A model generated the notes under the pieces. It saw only the letters and a program-made list of their open reading frames with translations, did no database searches and was not told the DNA's origin. Of a stretch of 64,000 nucleotides of DNA, positions 1-9,993 are shown in pieces (positions within the stretch are counted from its first letter, which is position 1; every line of letters begins with the position of its first letter). The stretch comes from Magnetococcales bacterium. GTDB taxonomy: Bacteria > Pseudomonadota > Magnetococcia > Magnetococcales > Magnetaquicoccaceae. The stretch spans positions 48,891 through 112,890 of the forward strand of contig JADGAZ010000017.1 in NCBI GenBank assembly GCA_015231755.1, in the 5' to 3' direction. The position numbers were made by a program, and so were the translations under genes.

Positions 1-56
1 GCAATCTGCGGAGTGTCAGGTCTGATCCTGATGCGCAACCAAAGAAGGAGCTTTCG

Positions 57-3000
57 TTGTTGGACAGGCTCATTGAGAAGTTGACCGAAGTGCCGTTCCG
101 GACCAAGTTGATTTTGATCTTGCTGTTTCCGATGGTGGCCGTTTTTGTGTTCATTGCTGCCGGGATCGCCGAGAAGACCCATCAATTCAACAGCATGAAA
201 CGCATGGAACAGATTGTCAATCTGGCCATCACGATCAGCGGTTGTGTGCATGAAATCCAGAAGGAACGCGGCATGAGCGCCGGATTTCTCGGGAGTCATG
301 GGAAGAATTTCAAGGGTGACCTGTTCGCCCAGAGAATCGAAGTCAACAAACAAATCAAGATTTTTGAACAATTGTCCAACGAGGTCATTCTGAGAAAAAT
401 TGGTCCTGAGACCCATGAGTATCTGGTTTCGGCATTGGGAGACTATGCGCACCTGGAAGTCATCCGTGAACAGGTGGATCATTTTGAACTGACCAGTTAC
501 GAAGCCATCCTTTTTTATACAAGAATGAATGCGGATTTCTTGAGAATCATCCGCGCATTGTCGGATATTTCGCCCACGGCCAGGATCGCGGCCATGACGT
601 ACAATTACAATACGTTCTTGCAGGGAAAGGAACTCTCCGGCATAGAAAGAGCGATTGTCGCCAGCACCTTGTCGAGCAAACAGTTCGAGCCAAAGATGTA
701 TCGGCGCTTCAAGGAGGTGGTTTCAGAGCAGGAAATCTTGTTCCGGCTCTTTCGGGGCATGGCGAACAATCAGGATCAGCAGTTGTTCGATGAGATCATG
801 GCCGATCCGTTCGTGAAGAAAGTCCAGGAGATGCGCGATGTCATATCAAGTAAGGGATATGACAGCTCGTTGTATGCCTTGTTGGGGCAGTTGAATCAAA
901 GCATGGGCCTGAGCGGCATTTATCACTCCATCAAGAATTTGATGATCCGGGGATCGTTGTACGGCGCTCCGGATGCTTCCTACCATCCCGAGGCGTGGCA
1001 GGATCACTACAGAAAGCAGTTCGAGACCCATTATCAAAAAATAGGCAAAGTCGTCCACACCATCCAATCTTTGCCCGCCACGGAAATCGATCGCGTGGAG
1101 CGTGAGGATGTCGAGATCATCTGGCAAAACATCCAGGCGTACCGCAAGAGCATCGATGGGATCATTGCGTTGCAGAAACAGGGCAAAACGTTGCGGGAGA
1201 TTGATCAGGATGTGCGCTCCGGCATCAAGATTGATGATCGTCCCGCGGAAGAGGCCATGGGGCGTCTGGTGCAATTCAGTCTGGGTGGACAGTTTGGCAT
1301 TGATCTGTACGACTGGTTTAACGCCATGACCATCAAGATCAATCAATTGAAAAGGGTGGAAGATCATCTGGAAACGGATATGATCCAGGAAACAGAGGAT
1401 CTGAAGCATACCGCCAGACAGGCCTTGACCGGTTATGTGCTTTTTTGTCTGTTTGTGATCGCCGTTTCCTTGGGATTTGGATTGTTGATCGTCCGCAGTC
1501 TCAAGAACAAGACCGAAAAAATCTTTCACGTAAGCCGTGAGGTCGTTTCCGGGCAGTTGTCATCACGCATTCCAGTGGAGACCGATCAATTCATGGATGA
1601 ACTGGATTTGATCGCCCAGTCCATGAATGACATTCTGGACAGCCTGGAAAAAAACATCCAACTCAAGCAGCAAAGCATGGATGCGCTGCAACTCAGTGAA
1701 ATACGGGTGCGTTCGGTTTTGGAAACTGCTGCCGATGCCATTATTGCCTTGAATGAACACGGTATTGTCGAAGATATCAACATCGCCGGAAGAGCCTTGT
1801 TCGGATACGATGGGTTCAAGCGCAAGGATTTCGAGATTGTTGGCAAACCTTTCGTAAACCTGGTGACCGGCTCCAGCAGAAAGATGTTGCAGCAAACGCT
1901 TCAGGCGGTTTTGCAGGATGGGGAATCCCGTGTCATCGGCGAAAAGGGCGATTTCAACTGTTTACGGTCCAATGGCGCGTTGTTTCCCGCCAAGTGCTCT
2001 CTGGCCATCTGGACCATGAATCACACACAATATTTCACCTTGATCCTGAACGATATCAGCGAGCACATCGCCAATCGCAGAAAAATAGAACGTGCCTTGG
2101 ATCTGCGTTCTGCCACTTCCGAAATTTTGCAACAATCGTTGCAACCCCTGACCTTGCAGGAGTTGCTGAGTCGGGCGTTGGACATCATTCTGGATGTGCC
2201 CTGGCTGGGAGTGGCACAAAAGGGCGCCATTTTTCTGTATCGTGAATCCACGGCGCAACTGGAGATGGTGGTGCAGAAATCCTTGTCCCCGGAGCTGATT
2301 TCCTTGTGCGCGACCGTGCCCCTTGGACATTGTTTGTGCGGCAGGGCCATGGCTTCCGGTGAGGTGGTGATGAGTCATGGTCTGGATGAGCGTCACGAGA
2401 TCAGATTTGATGGCATGACGCCTCATGGTCACTATTGCGTGCCGATTCAGTCGAATCGTACCAACTTTGGTGTGTTGAATGTCTATCTGGTGCAAGGACA
2501 TGTGTTTGATGATGAAGAAGTCGTTTTCCTGATCAATATCGCCTATACCCTGGCCAGTCTGATTTCCCGACGCAAAGCCGAACAGAAAATCATTCAACTG
2601 TCCCGGGCGCTTGAACAGAGTCCGGTTTCGATTGTCATTACAAGCAATCAGGGGAGTATCGAGTATGCGAACAAGAGTTTCACAGATTTGACCGGTTATT
2701 CCTATGAAGATGTGTCCGCCCGAAACATACTGGAATTGAAATTTGCCGATGATGTCTATGCTCATCAGATCTTTGACAAAGTCATGATGCATGGCCTGGA
2801 CTGGTCGGGTGAATTGCACAGTCGCAAGAAAAACGGCGAACGGTTCTGGGAGTCCATTTCCTTCTCGCCGGTGATGGATATGGAAAACCAGATCACCCAT
2901 TACATCTTTGTCAGTGAGGATGTGACCGATAAGAAATTGTCGGAAGAGATGCGGAATCAATTGCTGATCAGTCTGGATTCCAAGGTAGAGGAGCGCACCC

Positions 3001-3800
3001 GGGAACTGAATCAGAAAGTCAAGGAACTGGAAAGAACCCGTCACGAGTTGATTGAAAACGAAAAGATGGCTTCCATGGGACGACTGGTGGCGGGGATCGC
3101 CCACGAGGTCAACACGCCGATTGGCGTCGCCTACGGCGCTTCCACCCAATTGATGGAAGAGACCCACACCCTGGTCGCCATGCTGGAACAGGAGGAGGTG
3201 GATGAAGAGGCGTTTTTGAATTCCGTCAAAATTGTCGATGAGGCGTCGTCACTGGTGGTGCGCAATTTGATACGGGCCTCCGAGTTGATTCACAGCTTCA
3301 AACGGGCCTCCATCGATCAGGCCTCCGACGCGGTACGCACCTATTCGGTATCCGAGGTGATTCACGATGTGCTGATGAGTCTGAGCAACCATTTCAAAAG
3401 GACGACGATTGCCATTCGGGTGGAGTGTCCGGATGAGCTGAAAGTGGTGGGTGTCCCTGGATATTTGTACCAGATTCTGACCAATCTGCTGATGAACAGT
3501 CTGACGCATGGATTTGCAAAGGGCACGCTGCCCGGCAACATCACCATCCGCTGTTCCGGTCGTCAGGAATGGATCGATTTCAGTTATGAGGATACCGGTA
3601 TCGGCATGTCCGAAGCGGCGCGGAGCCAGGCCTTTGAACCTTTTTTCACCACCGCCAGAGGAAGTGGCGGGAGCGGATTGGGATTGTATGTGTGTTATAA
3701 TCTGGTCACGACCAAATTGCAGGGAACGATTGCCATATCGAGCGTGCCGGGGCAGGGGGTGCGGTTCGATTGTCGGTGGCCCATCAGACTGGAAAGATGA
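57..3800 (+). CDS. Sensor histidine kinase, NIT-HAMP-PAS-GAF-PAS-HATPase
   Basis: A membrane histidine kinase of 1247 residues. A first membrane segment lies near residues 18-40, followed by a periplasmic NIT (nitrate/nitrite-sensing) domain with the family signature QKERGMSAGFL near residue 72. A second membrane segment is near 460-480, then HAMP, PAS (about 543-670), GAF (about 680-838) and PAS (about 845-962). The kinase core has phosphoacceptor His1016 in GIAHEVNTP and ATP-binding DTGIGMS and GSGLGLY boxes. The TTG start at 57 is chosen because AAGGAG sits six bases upstream. The GAF carries Cys759, Cys761 and the H790-C794 motif shared with two other kinases here. The gene lies directly upstream of a REC/HD-GYP regulator, its likely partner. 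Nitrate or nitrite as ligand is inferred from the NIT family only. Confidence 0.93.
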   Translation: MLDRLIEKLTEVPFRTKLILILLFPMVAVFVFIAAGIAEKTHQFNSMKRMEQIVNLAITISGCVHEIQKERGMSAGFLGSHGKNFKGDLFAQRIEVNKQIKIFEQLSNEVILRKIGPETHEYLVSALGDYAHLEVIREQVDHFELTSYEAILFYTRMNADFLRIIRALSDISPTARIAAMTYNYNTFLQGKELSGIERAIVASTLSSKQFEPKMYRRFKEVVSEQEILFRLFRGMANNQDQQLFDEIMADPFVKKVQEMRDVISSKGYDSSLYALLGQLNQSMGLSGIYHSIKNLMIRGSLYGAPDASYHPEAWQDHYRKQFETHYQKIGKVVHTIQSLPATEIDRVEREDVEIIWQNIQAYRKSIDGIIALQKQGKTLREIDQDVRSGIKIDDRPAEEAMGRLVQFSLGGQFGIDLYDWFNAMTIKINQLKRVEDHLETDMIQETEDLKHTARQALTGYVLFCLFVIAVSLGFGLLIVRSLKNKTEKIFHVSREVVSGQLSSRIPVETDQFMDELDLIAQSMNDILDSLEKNIQLKQQSMDALQLSEIRVRSVLETAADAIIALNEHGIVEDINIAGRALFGYDGFKRKDFEIVGKPFVNLVTGSSRKMLQQTLQAVLQDGESRVIGEKGDFNCLRSNGALFPAKCSLAIWTMNHTQYFTLILNDISEHIANRRKIERALDLRSATSEILQQSLQPLTLQELLSRALDIILDVPWLGVAQKGAIFLYRESTAQLEMVVQKSLSPELISLCATVPLGHCLCGRAMASGEVVMSHGLDERHEIRFDGMTPHGHYCVPIQSNRTNFGVLNVYLVQGHVFDDEEVVFLINIAYTLASLISRRKAEQKIIQLSRALEQSPVSIVITSNQGSIEYANKSFTDLTGYSYEDVSARNILELKFADDVYAHQIFDKVMMHGLDWSGELHSRKKNGERFWESISFSPVMDMENQITHYIFVSEDVTDKKLSEEMRNQLLISLDSKVEERTRELNQKVKELERTRHELIENEKMASMGRLVAGIAHEVNTPIGVAYGASTQLMEETHTLVAMLEQEEVDEEAFLNSVKIVDEASSLVVRNLIRASELIHSFKRASIDQASDAVRTYSVSEVIHDVLMSLSNHFKRTTIAIRVECPDELKVVGVPGYLYQILTNLLMNSLTHGFAKGTLPGNITIRCSGRQEWIDFSYEDTGIGMSEAARSQAFEPFFTTARGSGGSGLGLYVCYNLVTTKLQGTIAISSVPGQGVRFDCRWPIRLER

Positions 3801-3846
3801 TGCGGGAGTGGGAGTGAAGCGGTCCTTTTGAGTGCGGAGCGGGTTC

Positions 3847-5367
3847 ATGTTGCAAAAAAATATCAGATTCAAAAACAGATCCCTCAATCGGGAGGAGACC
3901 TCTGGGGATTCCATGGTTCCCTGGCCGGTTCTGGTGGTGGACGACGATTCGGATATCCTGGCCATAACCCGACTGAATCTCAGAAATTTTACCTTCGGGG
4001 GGCGTGGTCTGGAGTTGATCACCGCAGCCTCGGAGGCCGAAGCCAGGAGTCTGCTCGCCACGACACCCGGTTTTGCCTTGGCCATCATCGATATCGTCAT
4101 GGAGACGGACGATGCGGGTTTGCAGTTGGTGCAATTCATTCGGGAAGATCTGGGTGACGACAAGATGCGACTGGTCATTCGCACCGGTCAGCCTGGTTAC
4201 GCGCCGGAGCGATACATCATCGACAATTTCGATATCGATGATTACAAGGAGAAAGGGGATCTTTCCGCCCAGAAATTGTATACCACGGTCCGTTCCTGTC
4301 TGAAATCCTATCGGGATTTGATGACGATCGATGCGGCCCGCAGGGGGTTGGAAACGGTTTTGCAGGCCACTCCGGCCATTTATCTGCATTCTTTGGATTC
4401 GTTTGAGGGATTTTGTTCGACCATCTTTGCCCGGATTTTGAGTGTGTGCGCCCTGGAAAGCGGGGGAAAGGCGAGAGTGGTCAAAGGGTGTCTGGCCGTG
4501 CCGGAGCAGGGCGGATGGGTTGCCAAGGCCGGAATTGGCGCCGAATGCGATGACGCCTTGTTGCGGCGTGCCCAGGAGCAAACCGGGGCAACCGAAACCC
4601 TGTTGCCCCTCCAGATGCACGATCGGCTCATCGGTTTGGTGTATCTGGAGCACGCGCATCCGTTGGATCCATTGGTCACGCATTTGTTGCATATTTTCAT
4701 CCGTCAGGTTGAGGCGGCCTTGCAGGTGTTGCGGGCCCAGTTGGACCTGCGGGAGGCAAATGTCGCCGCGCTGCAAATGTTGGCGGAAGCCGCCGAGGTC
4801 AAGGATTCCGAAACCGGCGAGCATGTGTGTCGGGTGATGGCCTTGACCCGGCAATTGACCCTGGCCATGGGCCTGGGTGAAGAACGGGCCGAGGCGTTTG
4901 CCACCGCCAGCCAGTTGCATGACGTGGGCAAAATTGGCATACCCGACAGGATTCTCAACAAATCGGGTCCGTTGGATCCGGATGAGTTTGCCGTCATTCG
5001 TACCCATGCCCGTGTGGGGGGCGTGATCATTAAAGATGAAAAGAATTTCCGCATCGCCCGGGAGATCGCCTTGTACCATCACGAAAAATGGGATGGCACC
5101 GGCTATCCGCACGGATTGCAGGGGGAGTCGATTCCGTTGCCCGCCCGTATTGTGTCGGTTGTGGATGTGTTCGATGCGTTGGTGAATCGCAGACCCTACA
5201 AGGATCCTTGGGGTGTGGATGCGGCGGTGGAGGAGATCCGGCGGTTATCCGGGGTGAATTTTGATCCCCAGGTGGTGGAGGCCTTTTTGCGTCTGGTCGC
5301 ACAGGGTGGAATTCCGGGTGCCGGCTCCCATGCGCTTTGTCCAACCCGACAGGTCGGGCCGGGCTGA
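3847..5367 (+). CDS. Response regulator REC-DUF3369-HD-GYP (predicted c-di-GMP phosphodiesterase)
   Basis: A cytoplasmic response regulator of about 506 residues. The N-terminal receiver domain has acidic pocket VVDDD and phosphoacceptor Asp82. The middle is a DUF3369 (GAF-like) domain. The C-terminal HD-GYP domain has His358-Asp359 in HDVGKIGIPD and Gly-Tyr-Pro at 419-421. HD-GYP domains hydrolyse cyclic di-GMP, and the metal and substrate residues appear intact. The ATG at 3847 is preferred over an in-frame GTG at 3832 because GGAG lies seven bases before it. It follows the sensor kinase by 46 bases, so both are probably one transcript. A paralogous kinase/regulator pair lies near 56.3-60.4 kb. 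Confidence 0.92.
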   Translation: MLQKNIRFKNRSLNREETSGDSMVPWPVLVVDDDSDILAITRLNLRNFTFGGRGLELITAASEAEARSLLATTPGFALAIIDIVMETDDAGLQLVQFIREDLGDDKMRLVIRTGQPGYAPERYIIDNFDIDDYKEKGDLSAQKLYTTVRSCLKSYRDLMTIDAARRGLETVLQATPAIYLHSLDSFEGFCSTIFARILSVCALESGGKARVVKGCLAVPEQGGWVAKAGIGAECDDALLRRAQEQTGATETLLPLQMHDRLIGLVYLEHAHPLDPLVTHLLHIFIRQVEAALQVLRAQLDLREANVAALQMLAEAAEVKDSETGEHVCRVMALTRQLTLAMGLGEERAEAFATASQLHDVGKIGIPDRILNKSGPLDPDEFAVIRTHARVGGVIIKDEKNFRIAREIALYHHEKWDGTGYPHGLQGESIPLPARIVSVVDVFDALVNRRPYKDPWGVDAAVEEIRRLSGVNFDPQVVEAFLRLVAQGGIPGAGSHALCPTRQVGPG

Positions 5368-5481
5368 AAATCGACAGGGGATGTGCGCACGCATCCTGGG
5401 CTGGGATGCAACAGAGCAGGAGTCAGAATTTTGGAGAAGCGGATTGGACGTGGATTGAATCGGATGGGGGGTGAGGATGAG

Positions 5482-5557
<76 letters not shown>

Positions 5558-5596
5558 AAACGGTTCGAAAAATGCGTGTATCGCGCCGTGCCCATT

Positions 5597-5626
5597 CGTA
5601 TACACGATTGCGGTATGGCGTGTCAA
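5597..5626 (-). promoter_or_regulatory. Sigma-70-type promoter of tRNA-Phe
   Basis: On the minus strand there is a perfect -35 TTGACA (5621-5626), an 18-base spacer, and a -10 TATACG (5597-5602). The predicted transcription start lies about 30 bases before the tRNA 5' end. Confidence 0.75.
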
Positions 5627-5642
5627 TGGTGCTTTTTGTCGT

Positions 5643-6620
5643 TTACAGGCCAAAACGGTTGCGAATGGCGCGCCGGTAGCGGGAACGGCTCCAGCGCAAC
5701 CACAGACTCCTCCAGGCGACCCAGATGTCAGCCGGGGGATAGCCCGGTTGCACACCGGAAGGTGCCCCCTGATCGCATCCGCGACACAGGGTCATGTTGC
5801 GATCCCGGTTTGCCAGGCGTTGCCGGTATTCCACCAGAGCCGGGGCGTTGATCACCTCGGGCAGGCTTTGGGTGCGCAGGTCCGCGACCACTACCTCGAA
5901 GCGCCAATCCATGTTGCACAACAGGATCTGCCCCAGATAGTTGATATGCACCCGTCGGGTCGGACGTTCACACCCCAGGGCCAGGGGCAGCGCCACCGGA
6001 TCCGGTCGCTGGGAGGTGACGTGACCGGCCCAGTTTTTCAGGGTGAATCCGCCGCCGTGAAAGGCCCGCACCCGCACCATGCGCCATTGGGATTTGGGAC
6101 CGGTGGGAGGGTGACGCCACTGGTTCCAGTACCAGACGGGACCGCCATCAAAAGGGGTGTGCAGCAGTTTTTGATTGAGTTCGGCTAACTGGGCGGGGGA
6201 GTCGTAACAGTTGATCAGGATTTCGTTGAGGCCGTGGTCGAACAGTTGACCTAGCCGTTCGATTTTTTTCAAGGCGTCTCCGTTGCTTTCCATGCGAATG
6301 AAAACACCGGGGAGGCGTTGACGGAACAAGGCGATAATTTCCAGGATTTTCTTGTGCATCAGAGGCTCGCACATCAGATGCAGCCCGATCGTCTTGGAAA
6401 ATCCGATGGCTTCCAGTTGCGCGACGATGCGTTCCACCGTGGCCATCTCCATCCCTTGTTTCGGGGTTTCAAAGGTTCCTGAAGGGCAAAAGGAACAGGA
6501 GCGATTGCACCAGGAGGCGATCTGAATTTCCACTTGATCCACATCGTCCATGTGTATCAATCCGGTGTGGACGGTTTGGTCGAATTCACGTAACATGTTC
6601 AAACCTGTTGTGTCGGTCAT
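5643..6620 (-). CDS. Radical SAM/SPASM protein
   Basis: About 325 residues from the ATG at 6620; further in-frame ATGs upstream would add up to 17 residues. The radical SAM [4Fe-4S] ligands are seen in CNRSCSFC (CxxxCxxC). A C-terminal SPASM-type auxiliary cluster region includes the Cys of GCERPTRR, LLCNMDW and CRGC. Such enzymes cleave S-adenosylmethionine to start radical chemistry on peptides, sugars or other small molecules; no substrate can be assigned. It is divergent from a glycosyltransferase and polysaccharide deacetylase pair, so a role in modifying a surface glycan or its precursor is possible but only inferred from the neighbours. Confidence 0.88.
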   Translation of the reverse strand: MTDTTGLNMLREFDQTVHTGLIHMDDVDQVEIQIASWCNRSCSFCPSGTFETPKQGMEMATVERIVAQLEAIGFSKTIGLHLMCEPLMHKKILEIIALFRQRLPGVFIRMESNGDALKKIERLGQLFDHGLNEILINCYDSPAQLAELNQKLLHTPFDGGPVWYWNQWRHPPTGPKSQWRMVRVRAFHGGGFTLKNWAGHVTSQRPDPVALPLALGCERPTRRVHINYLGQILLCNMDWRFEVVVADLRTQSLPEVINAPALVEYRQRLANRDRNMTLCRGCDQGAPSGVQPGYPPADIWVAWRSLWLRWSRSRYRRAIRNRFGL

Positions 6621-6757
6621 GGAAAAAAAACAATGCCTCGGCATCATGGAGTGGTTGGTCCACTTTGGCAAGGCTCCCGCGATCCGGCAGGCAGGCTGGA
6701 GCCGGCAAAGAGTGGATTTCCGTATCCGAAGGGATGAGAAAGGGTGTGGAGTGACGT

Positions 6758-7810
6758 ATGAAGATCAGTATCGGGATGAAGCTTCAGCCCGGTCCCTGGG
6801 GAGGCGGCAACCGCTTTGGCGCGGTCTTGACCGATTATCTGCGCCGTCACGGCCATGAGGTGAGCCATGACCTGGCGGCGGACGATCTGGATGTGATCCT
6901 GCTGGCCGAACCGGATCGCAAGTTGCGCATCTCGGCTTATGATCATGCGGATATTTTACGTTATTTGTTGTTTGTCAATCGTCGTGCGCTGGTGGTGCAT
7001 CGGATCAACAACAGCAGCGAGGCCCGTGATGATCCGCAGAAACGCTTCAACCGGTATCGCCTGCACGCCAACCGGGTGGCGGATCATACCGTGTTCGTCA
7101 GCCAATGGGTGCGGGAGTGTTATCGGGACGCCGGATTTGGAGAGCGTCCCCATACGGTGATTCTCAATGGGGCGGACCAGCGGTTGTGGCGTCCCGCCCC
7201 GGAAAGTCATGCCGGGGAGCGCGTACCCTTGCGGATTGTCACCCATCATTGGAGTATGAACCCCAATAAAGGCTGGCAGGTCTATCGGCAACTGGATGCG
7301 CTGCTGGGGGGTTCTTCCTGGTCGGAACGGTTGCAATTCACTTATATTGGTCCTTTGCCCAAGGGGGTGACGCTGCAACACGGGCGTCATGTGGCTCCCA
7401 TCACCGGACAGCCTCTGGTGGACGAATTGCGGAGTCATGATCTTTATCTCACGGCCTCTCTTTGGGAGGCTGGACCCAATCATGTGTTGGAAGGAGCATT
7501 GTGCGGATTGCCTTTGCTCTATCTGGAGAGCGGTTCCATGCGTGAATATTGTGCCGGATTCGGTCTGCCTTATACCCCGGAAACCCTGGAAAATGTCCTG
7601 ACCCGCATGATCGGGGAACGGGATCAGTGGGCCGCCCGCATGGCAGGGTTTCCCCTGACGGCGGAGCGGATGTGTGGGGATTATTTACGGTTGTTTGAAA
7701 CGCTGGTGGCGGAGCGGCAGACGGTGCTTGCCAAACGTCGTTTCGGTTCTTCCTGGAGTTGGGTGATTCAGACCCTGTTGAATCGTCATCGGCGGGTTGA
7801 CGCGCCATGA
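6758..7810 (+). CDS. Glycosyltransferase, GT4-like
   Basis: 350 residues. The N-terminal half has a GNRFGAVLTDYLRRHGHEV segment typical of the acceptor-binding half of GT-B glycosyltransferases. The C-terminal half carries the nucleotide-sugar motif WEAGPNHVLEGALCGLP with the EX7E spacing of GT4 enzymes. It probably moves a sugar from an activated donor onto a glycan or lipid at the cytoplasmic face of the membrane; donor and acceptor are unknown. The stop codon overlaps the start of the deacetylase gene by four bases (ATGA), implying translational coupling. Confidence 0.85.
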   Translation: MKISIGMKLQPGPWGGGNRFGAVLTDYLRRHGHEVSHDLAADDLDVILLAEPDRKLRISAYDHADILRYLLFVNRRALVVHRINNSSEARDDPQKRFNRYRLHANRVADHTVFVSQWVRECYRDAGFGERPHTVILNGADQRLWRPAPESHAGERVPLRIVTHHWSMNPNKGWQVYRQLDALLGGSSWSERLQFTYIGPLPKGVTLQHGRHVAPITGQPLVDELRSHDLYLTASLWEAGPNHVLEGALCGLPLLYLESGSMREYCAGFGLPYTPETLENVLTRMIGERDQWAARMAGFPLTAERMCGDYLRLFETLVAERQTVLAKRRFGSSWSWVIQTLLNRHRRVDAP

Positions 7811-8901
7811 TGCGTGACAGGAGCAGCATGCCGGCTGATCCATGGCGCTGGTTGGGGGTGCAAGAGGCCATTGAATCGGTCAAGCCGGTGACCTTGCGGG
7901 CACCCTGGTGGTTGCGTTTTGGCCAGCAGCAACGCTTGCCTGTGGATCGTTTTCTGGTGCCTCCGCCTGGAGTTTACATTCTGGTTTATCACAGCGTCGT
8001 GGATCCGGAGAATCGACAGGGGTGGGAGCATCATTATCGCAAAGGCGAGGTGACGATCCAACGTTTTGTCAGGCAACTCGATATCCTGAGCGAAATGATG
8101 ACCCCTCTGCCGTTGAGCGCGGTCCCCGGTCTTTGGGATCAGGGAGGGCCGGATCGTCCCTATTTCGTGGTTACCTTCGACGACGGGTTGAGCAACAATT
8201 TGCGTCTGGTCCACGGACTGGTGCGGGAACGGGGTATCTGTCCTACGGTGTTTGTGTGTGGCGCCTATGCCAGCGGGGAGGTGTTTTATCGGATTCTGGC
8301 GTCGATTCTGGTGCATACCGGATTGGCCGAAGCTCTGGCCCAGGCTTTGCGTGCGATCATTCCCGATGTCTCTTGGAGCCAGGATCCGGAAACGTTGTTC
8401 AGTCAGACCAAGCGGCACTACCGGATCGATCTCACGGAACAGGCGGTGGAGCAGGTGTTCACCACCCATGTGGGGCCGGCGGTGGACCTCAAGGCCCACA
8501 TGGATGTGGAAGAGGTGCGGCAGTTGCATCGTGAAGGATGGGAGATCGCCAATCATACCCTGGCCCACCGCATTCTGTCCGCCATGAGCCTGGAGAGTGT
8601 GGCACGGGTTGTCCAGGACAATGCGGATTTCTGGCAGCGCGCCCAGATCCCTTTGATCCCGTTTCTGGCCTACCCCGTGGGCCGGGCCGATGATGTGAGT
8701 CCGATGGTGCAACAATTCATGCGTACCATGCCCAATCTGCACGGCATTTATGCTGGAGGTGGCGTGAATCTTTACAAGAGTCGTGCCGAATGGTTGCGGT
8801 TTTCGTTGGGTATGGCCGAAAGCCGGGAGCAGGTTCTGGAGTCTTTGCGGGTCGAAGTGGCCCGCACAAAAGCGGCTTTTATACACATGAATGGTGGATA
8901 A
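7807..8901 (+). CDS. Polysaccharide deacetylase (NodB-homology) family protein
   Basis: 364 residues. The NodB-type catalytic motif 1 is VVTFDDG (about residue 119-125) and motif 2 is NHTLAHR, supplying the Asp and two His that bind the metal in carbohydrate esterase family 4. No N-terminal signal peptide is apparent, so it may act in the cytoplasm or on a lipid-linked intermediate. It overlaps the upstream glycosyltransferase by four bases. Together they look like a two-gene unit for sugar transfer and deacetylation. The exact substrate cannot be read from the sequence. Confidence 0.87.
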   Translation: MMRDRSSMPADPWRWLGVQEAIESVKPVTLRAPWWLRFGQQQRLPVDRFLVPPPGVYILVYHSVVDPENRQGWEHHYRKGEVTIQRFVRQLDILSEMMTPLPLSAVPGLWDQGGPDRPYFVVTFDDGLSNNLRLVHGLVRERGICPTVFVCGAYASGEVFYRILASILVHTGLAEALAQALRAIIPDVSWSQDPETLFSQTKRHYRIDLTEQAVEQVFTTHVGPAVDLKAHMDVEEVRQLHREGWEIANHTLAHRILSAMSLESVARVVQDNADFWQRAQIPLIPFLAYPVGRADDVSPMVQQFMRTMPNLHGIYAGGGVNLYKSRAEWLRFSLGMAESREQVLESLRVEVARTKAAFIHMNGG

Positions 8902-8978
8902 TAATGCGTTGCGATACCATTCGTTTACGTGACAATGGTTGAATATACATTTTTTTTGATCTGCCCATTGATCAGCGC

Positions 8979-9007
8979 TTGACCGGATCGCGCCAGGGTG
9001 GTAGAAA
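8979..9007 (+). promoter_or_regulatory. Probable sigma-70 promoter of the nuo operon
   Basis: TTGACC at 8979-8984 and TAGAAA at 9002-9007 are separated by 17 bases, in the 192-base gap before nuoA. A transcript starting near 9014 would have an 80-base leader. nuoA has GGAG ten bases before its ATG. Confidence 0.6.
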
Positions 9008-9093
9008 TCCGCTCGACGCAACGCTAAAGAAGGTGGTCGAAAGGCCTGTGTCGTCAAAAGCGAGATCGGAAACCCGCTTGGAGAATTACCGCA

Positions 9094-9450
9094 ATGCTTG
9101 AGAACTACTTTCCGATTCTGGTCTTCCTGGCCATTGCTGGTGGCTTGGCCGTCGTCATGCAAGGACTCTCCTTTGTGCTGGGGCCGCGCAAGCCCGACGC
9201 CAAGAAACGAGCCCAATACGAATGCGGTTTTGCTCCGTTGACCGCCGTTCGCATCCCATTCGATGTGCGTTTCTATCTGCTGGCCATACTTTTCGTGGTG
9301 TTCGACATCGAAGCCGCGTTTCTGTTTCCATGGGCCGTGGCTTTCAAGCAGCTCGGCTGGATCGGCTTTGTGGAGATGATACTCTTCCTGCTGGTTCTCC
9401 TGGTGGGATATGCCTACGTCTGGAAAAAAGGGGCGCTGGAATGGGATTGA
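9094..9450 (+). CDS. nuoA: NADH-quinone oxidoreductase subunit A
   Basis: 118 residues with three membrane helices. It carries the conserved [10 protein letters not shown] segment between helices 1 and 2 (the mobile loop near the quinone site of complex I) and the acidic [12 protein letters not shown] segment in helix 2. It is the first gene of a complete nuoA-N operon for the proton-pumping NADH dehydrogenase. Its 3' end overlaps nuoB by ten bases. Confidence 0.96.
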   Translation: MLENYFPILVFLAIAGGLAVVMQGLSFVLGPRKPDAKKRAQYECGFAPLTAVRIPFDVRFYLLAILFVVFDIEAAFLFPWAVAFKQLGWIGFVEMILFLLVLLVGYAYVWKKGALEWD

Positions 9451-9989
9451 ACGAACAGTTTGTCCAGGGCGTGGCCCAGGAAGTGGGAGAGCGGGGATTT
9501 CTGCTCACCTCGGTGGATACCTTGGCCAACTGGGCCCGTACCTCGTCCATGTGGCCCATGACCTTTGGATTGGCCTGCTGCGCGGTGGAAATGATGCACG
9601 CCGGCGCCAGCCGCTATGATCTGGATCGCTTCGGCATCGTCTTTCGCGGCTCTCCCCGTCAATCCGACGTGATCGTGGTGGCCGGCACCCTCACCAACAA
9701 AATGGCCCCGGCGCTGCGCAAGCTCTATGATCAAATGCCGGAACCCCGCTGGGTGATCTCCATGGGATCCTGCGCCAATGGTGGCGGCTATTATCATTAT
9801 GGCTATTCCACGGTGCGGGGCTGTGATCGGGTCTTGCCGGTGGATGTCTACATTCCCGGCTGTCCCCCCACCGCCGAGGCTTTTTTCTACGGGGTGTTGC
9901 AGTTGCATAAAAAGATCCATCGCACCCATACCGTCTCTTCGGGATGGGGTGCGAACGGAGTCCGTCGCGCCAACACGCAAGCAGGGTGA
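9441..9989 (+). CDS. nuoB: NADH-quinone oxidoreductase subunit B (cluster N2)
   Basis: 182 residues from the ATG at 9441, which lies inside the end of nuoA. The reading frame is open further upstream, but that part has no similarity to the family. It carries all ligands of the terminal [4Fe-4S] cluster N2: the tandem Cys46-Cys47 in LACCAVEMM, the Cys of MGSCAN, and the Cys of [10 protein letters not shown]2 passes electrons to quinone at the junction with NuoD. Confidence 0.96.
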   Translation: MGLNEQFVQGVAQEVGERGFLLTSVDTLANWARTSSMWPMTFGLACCAVEMMHAGASRYDLDRFGIVFRGSPRQSDVIVVAGTLTNKMAPALRKLYDQMPEPRWVISMGSCANGGGYYHYGYSTVRGCDRVLPVDVYIPGCPPTAEAFFYGVLQLHKKIHRTHTVSSGWGANGVRRANTQAG

Positions 9990-9993
9990 TCCG

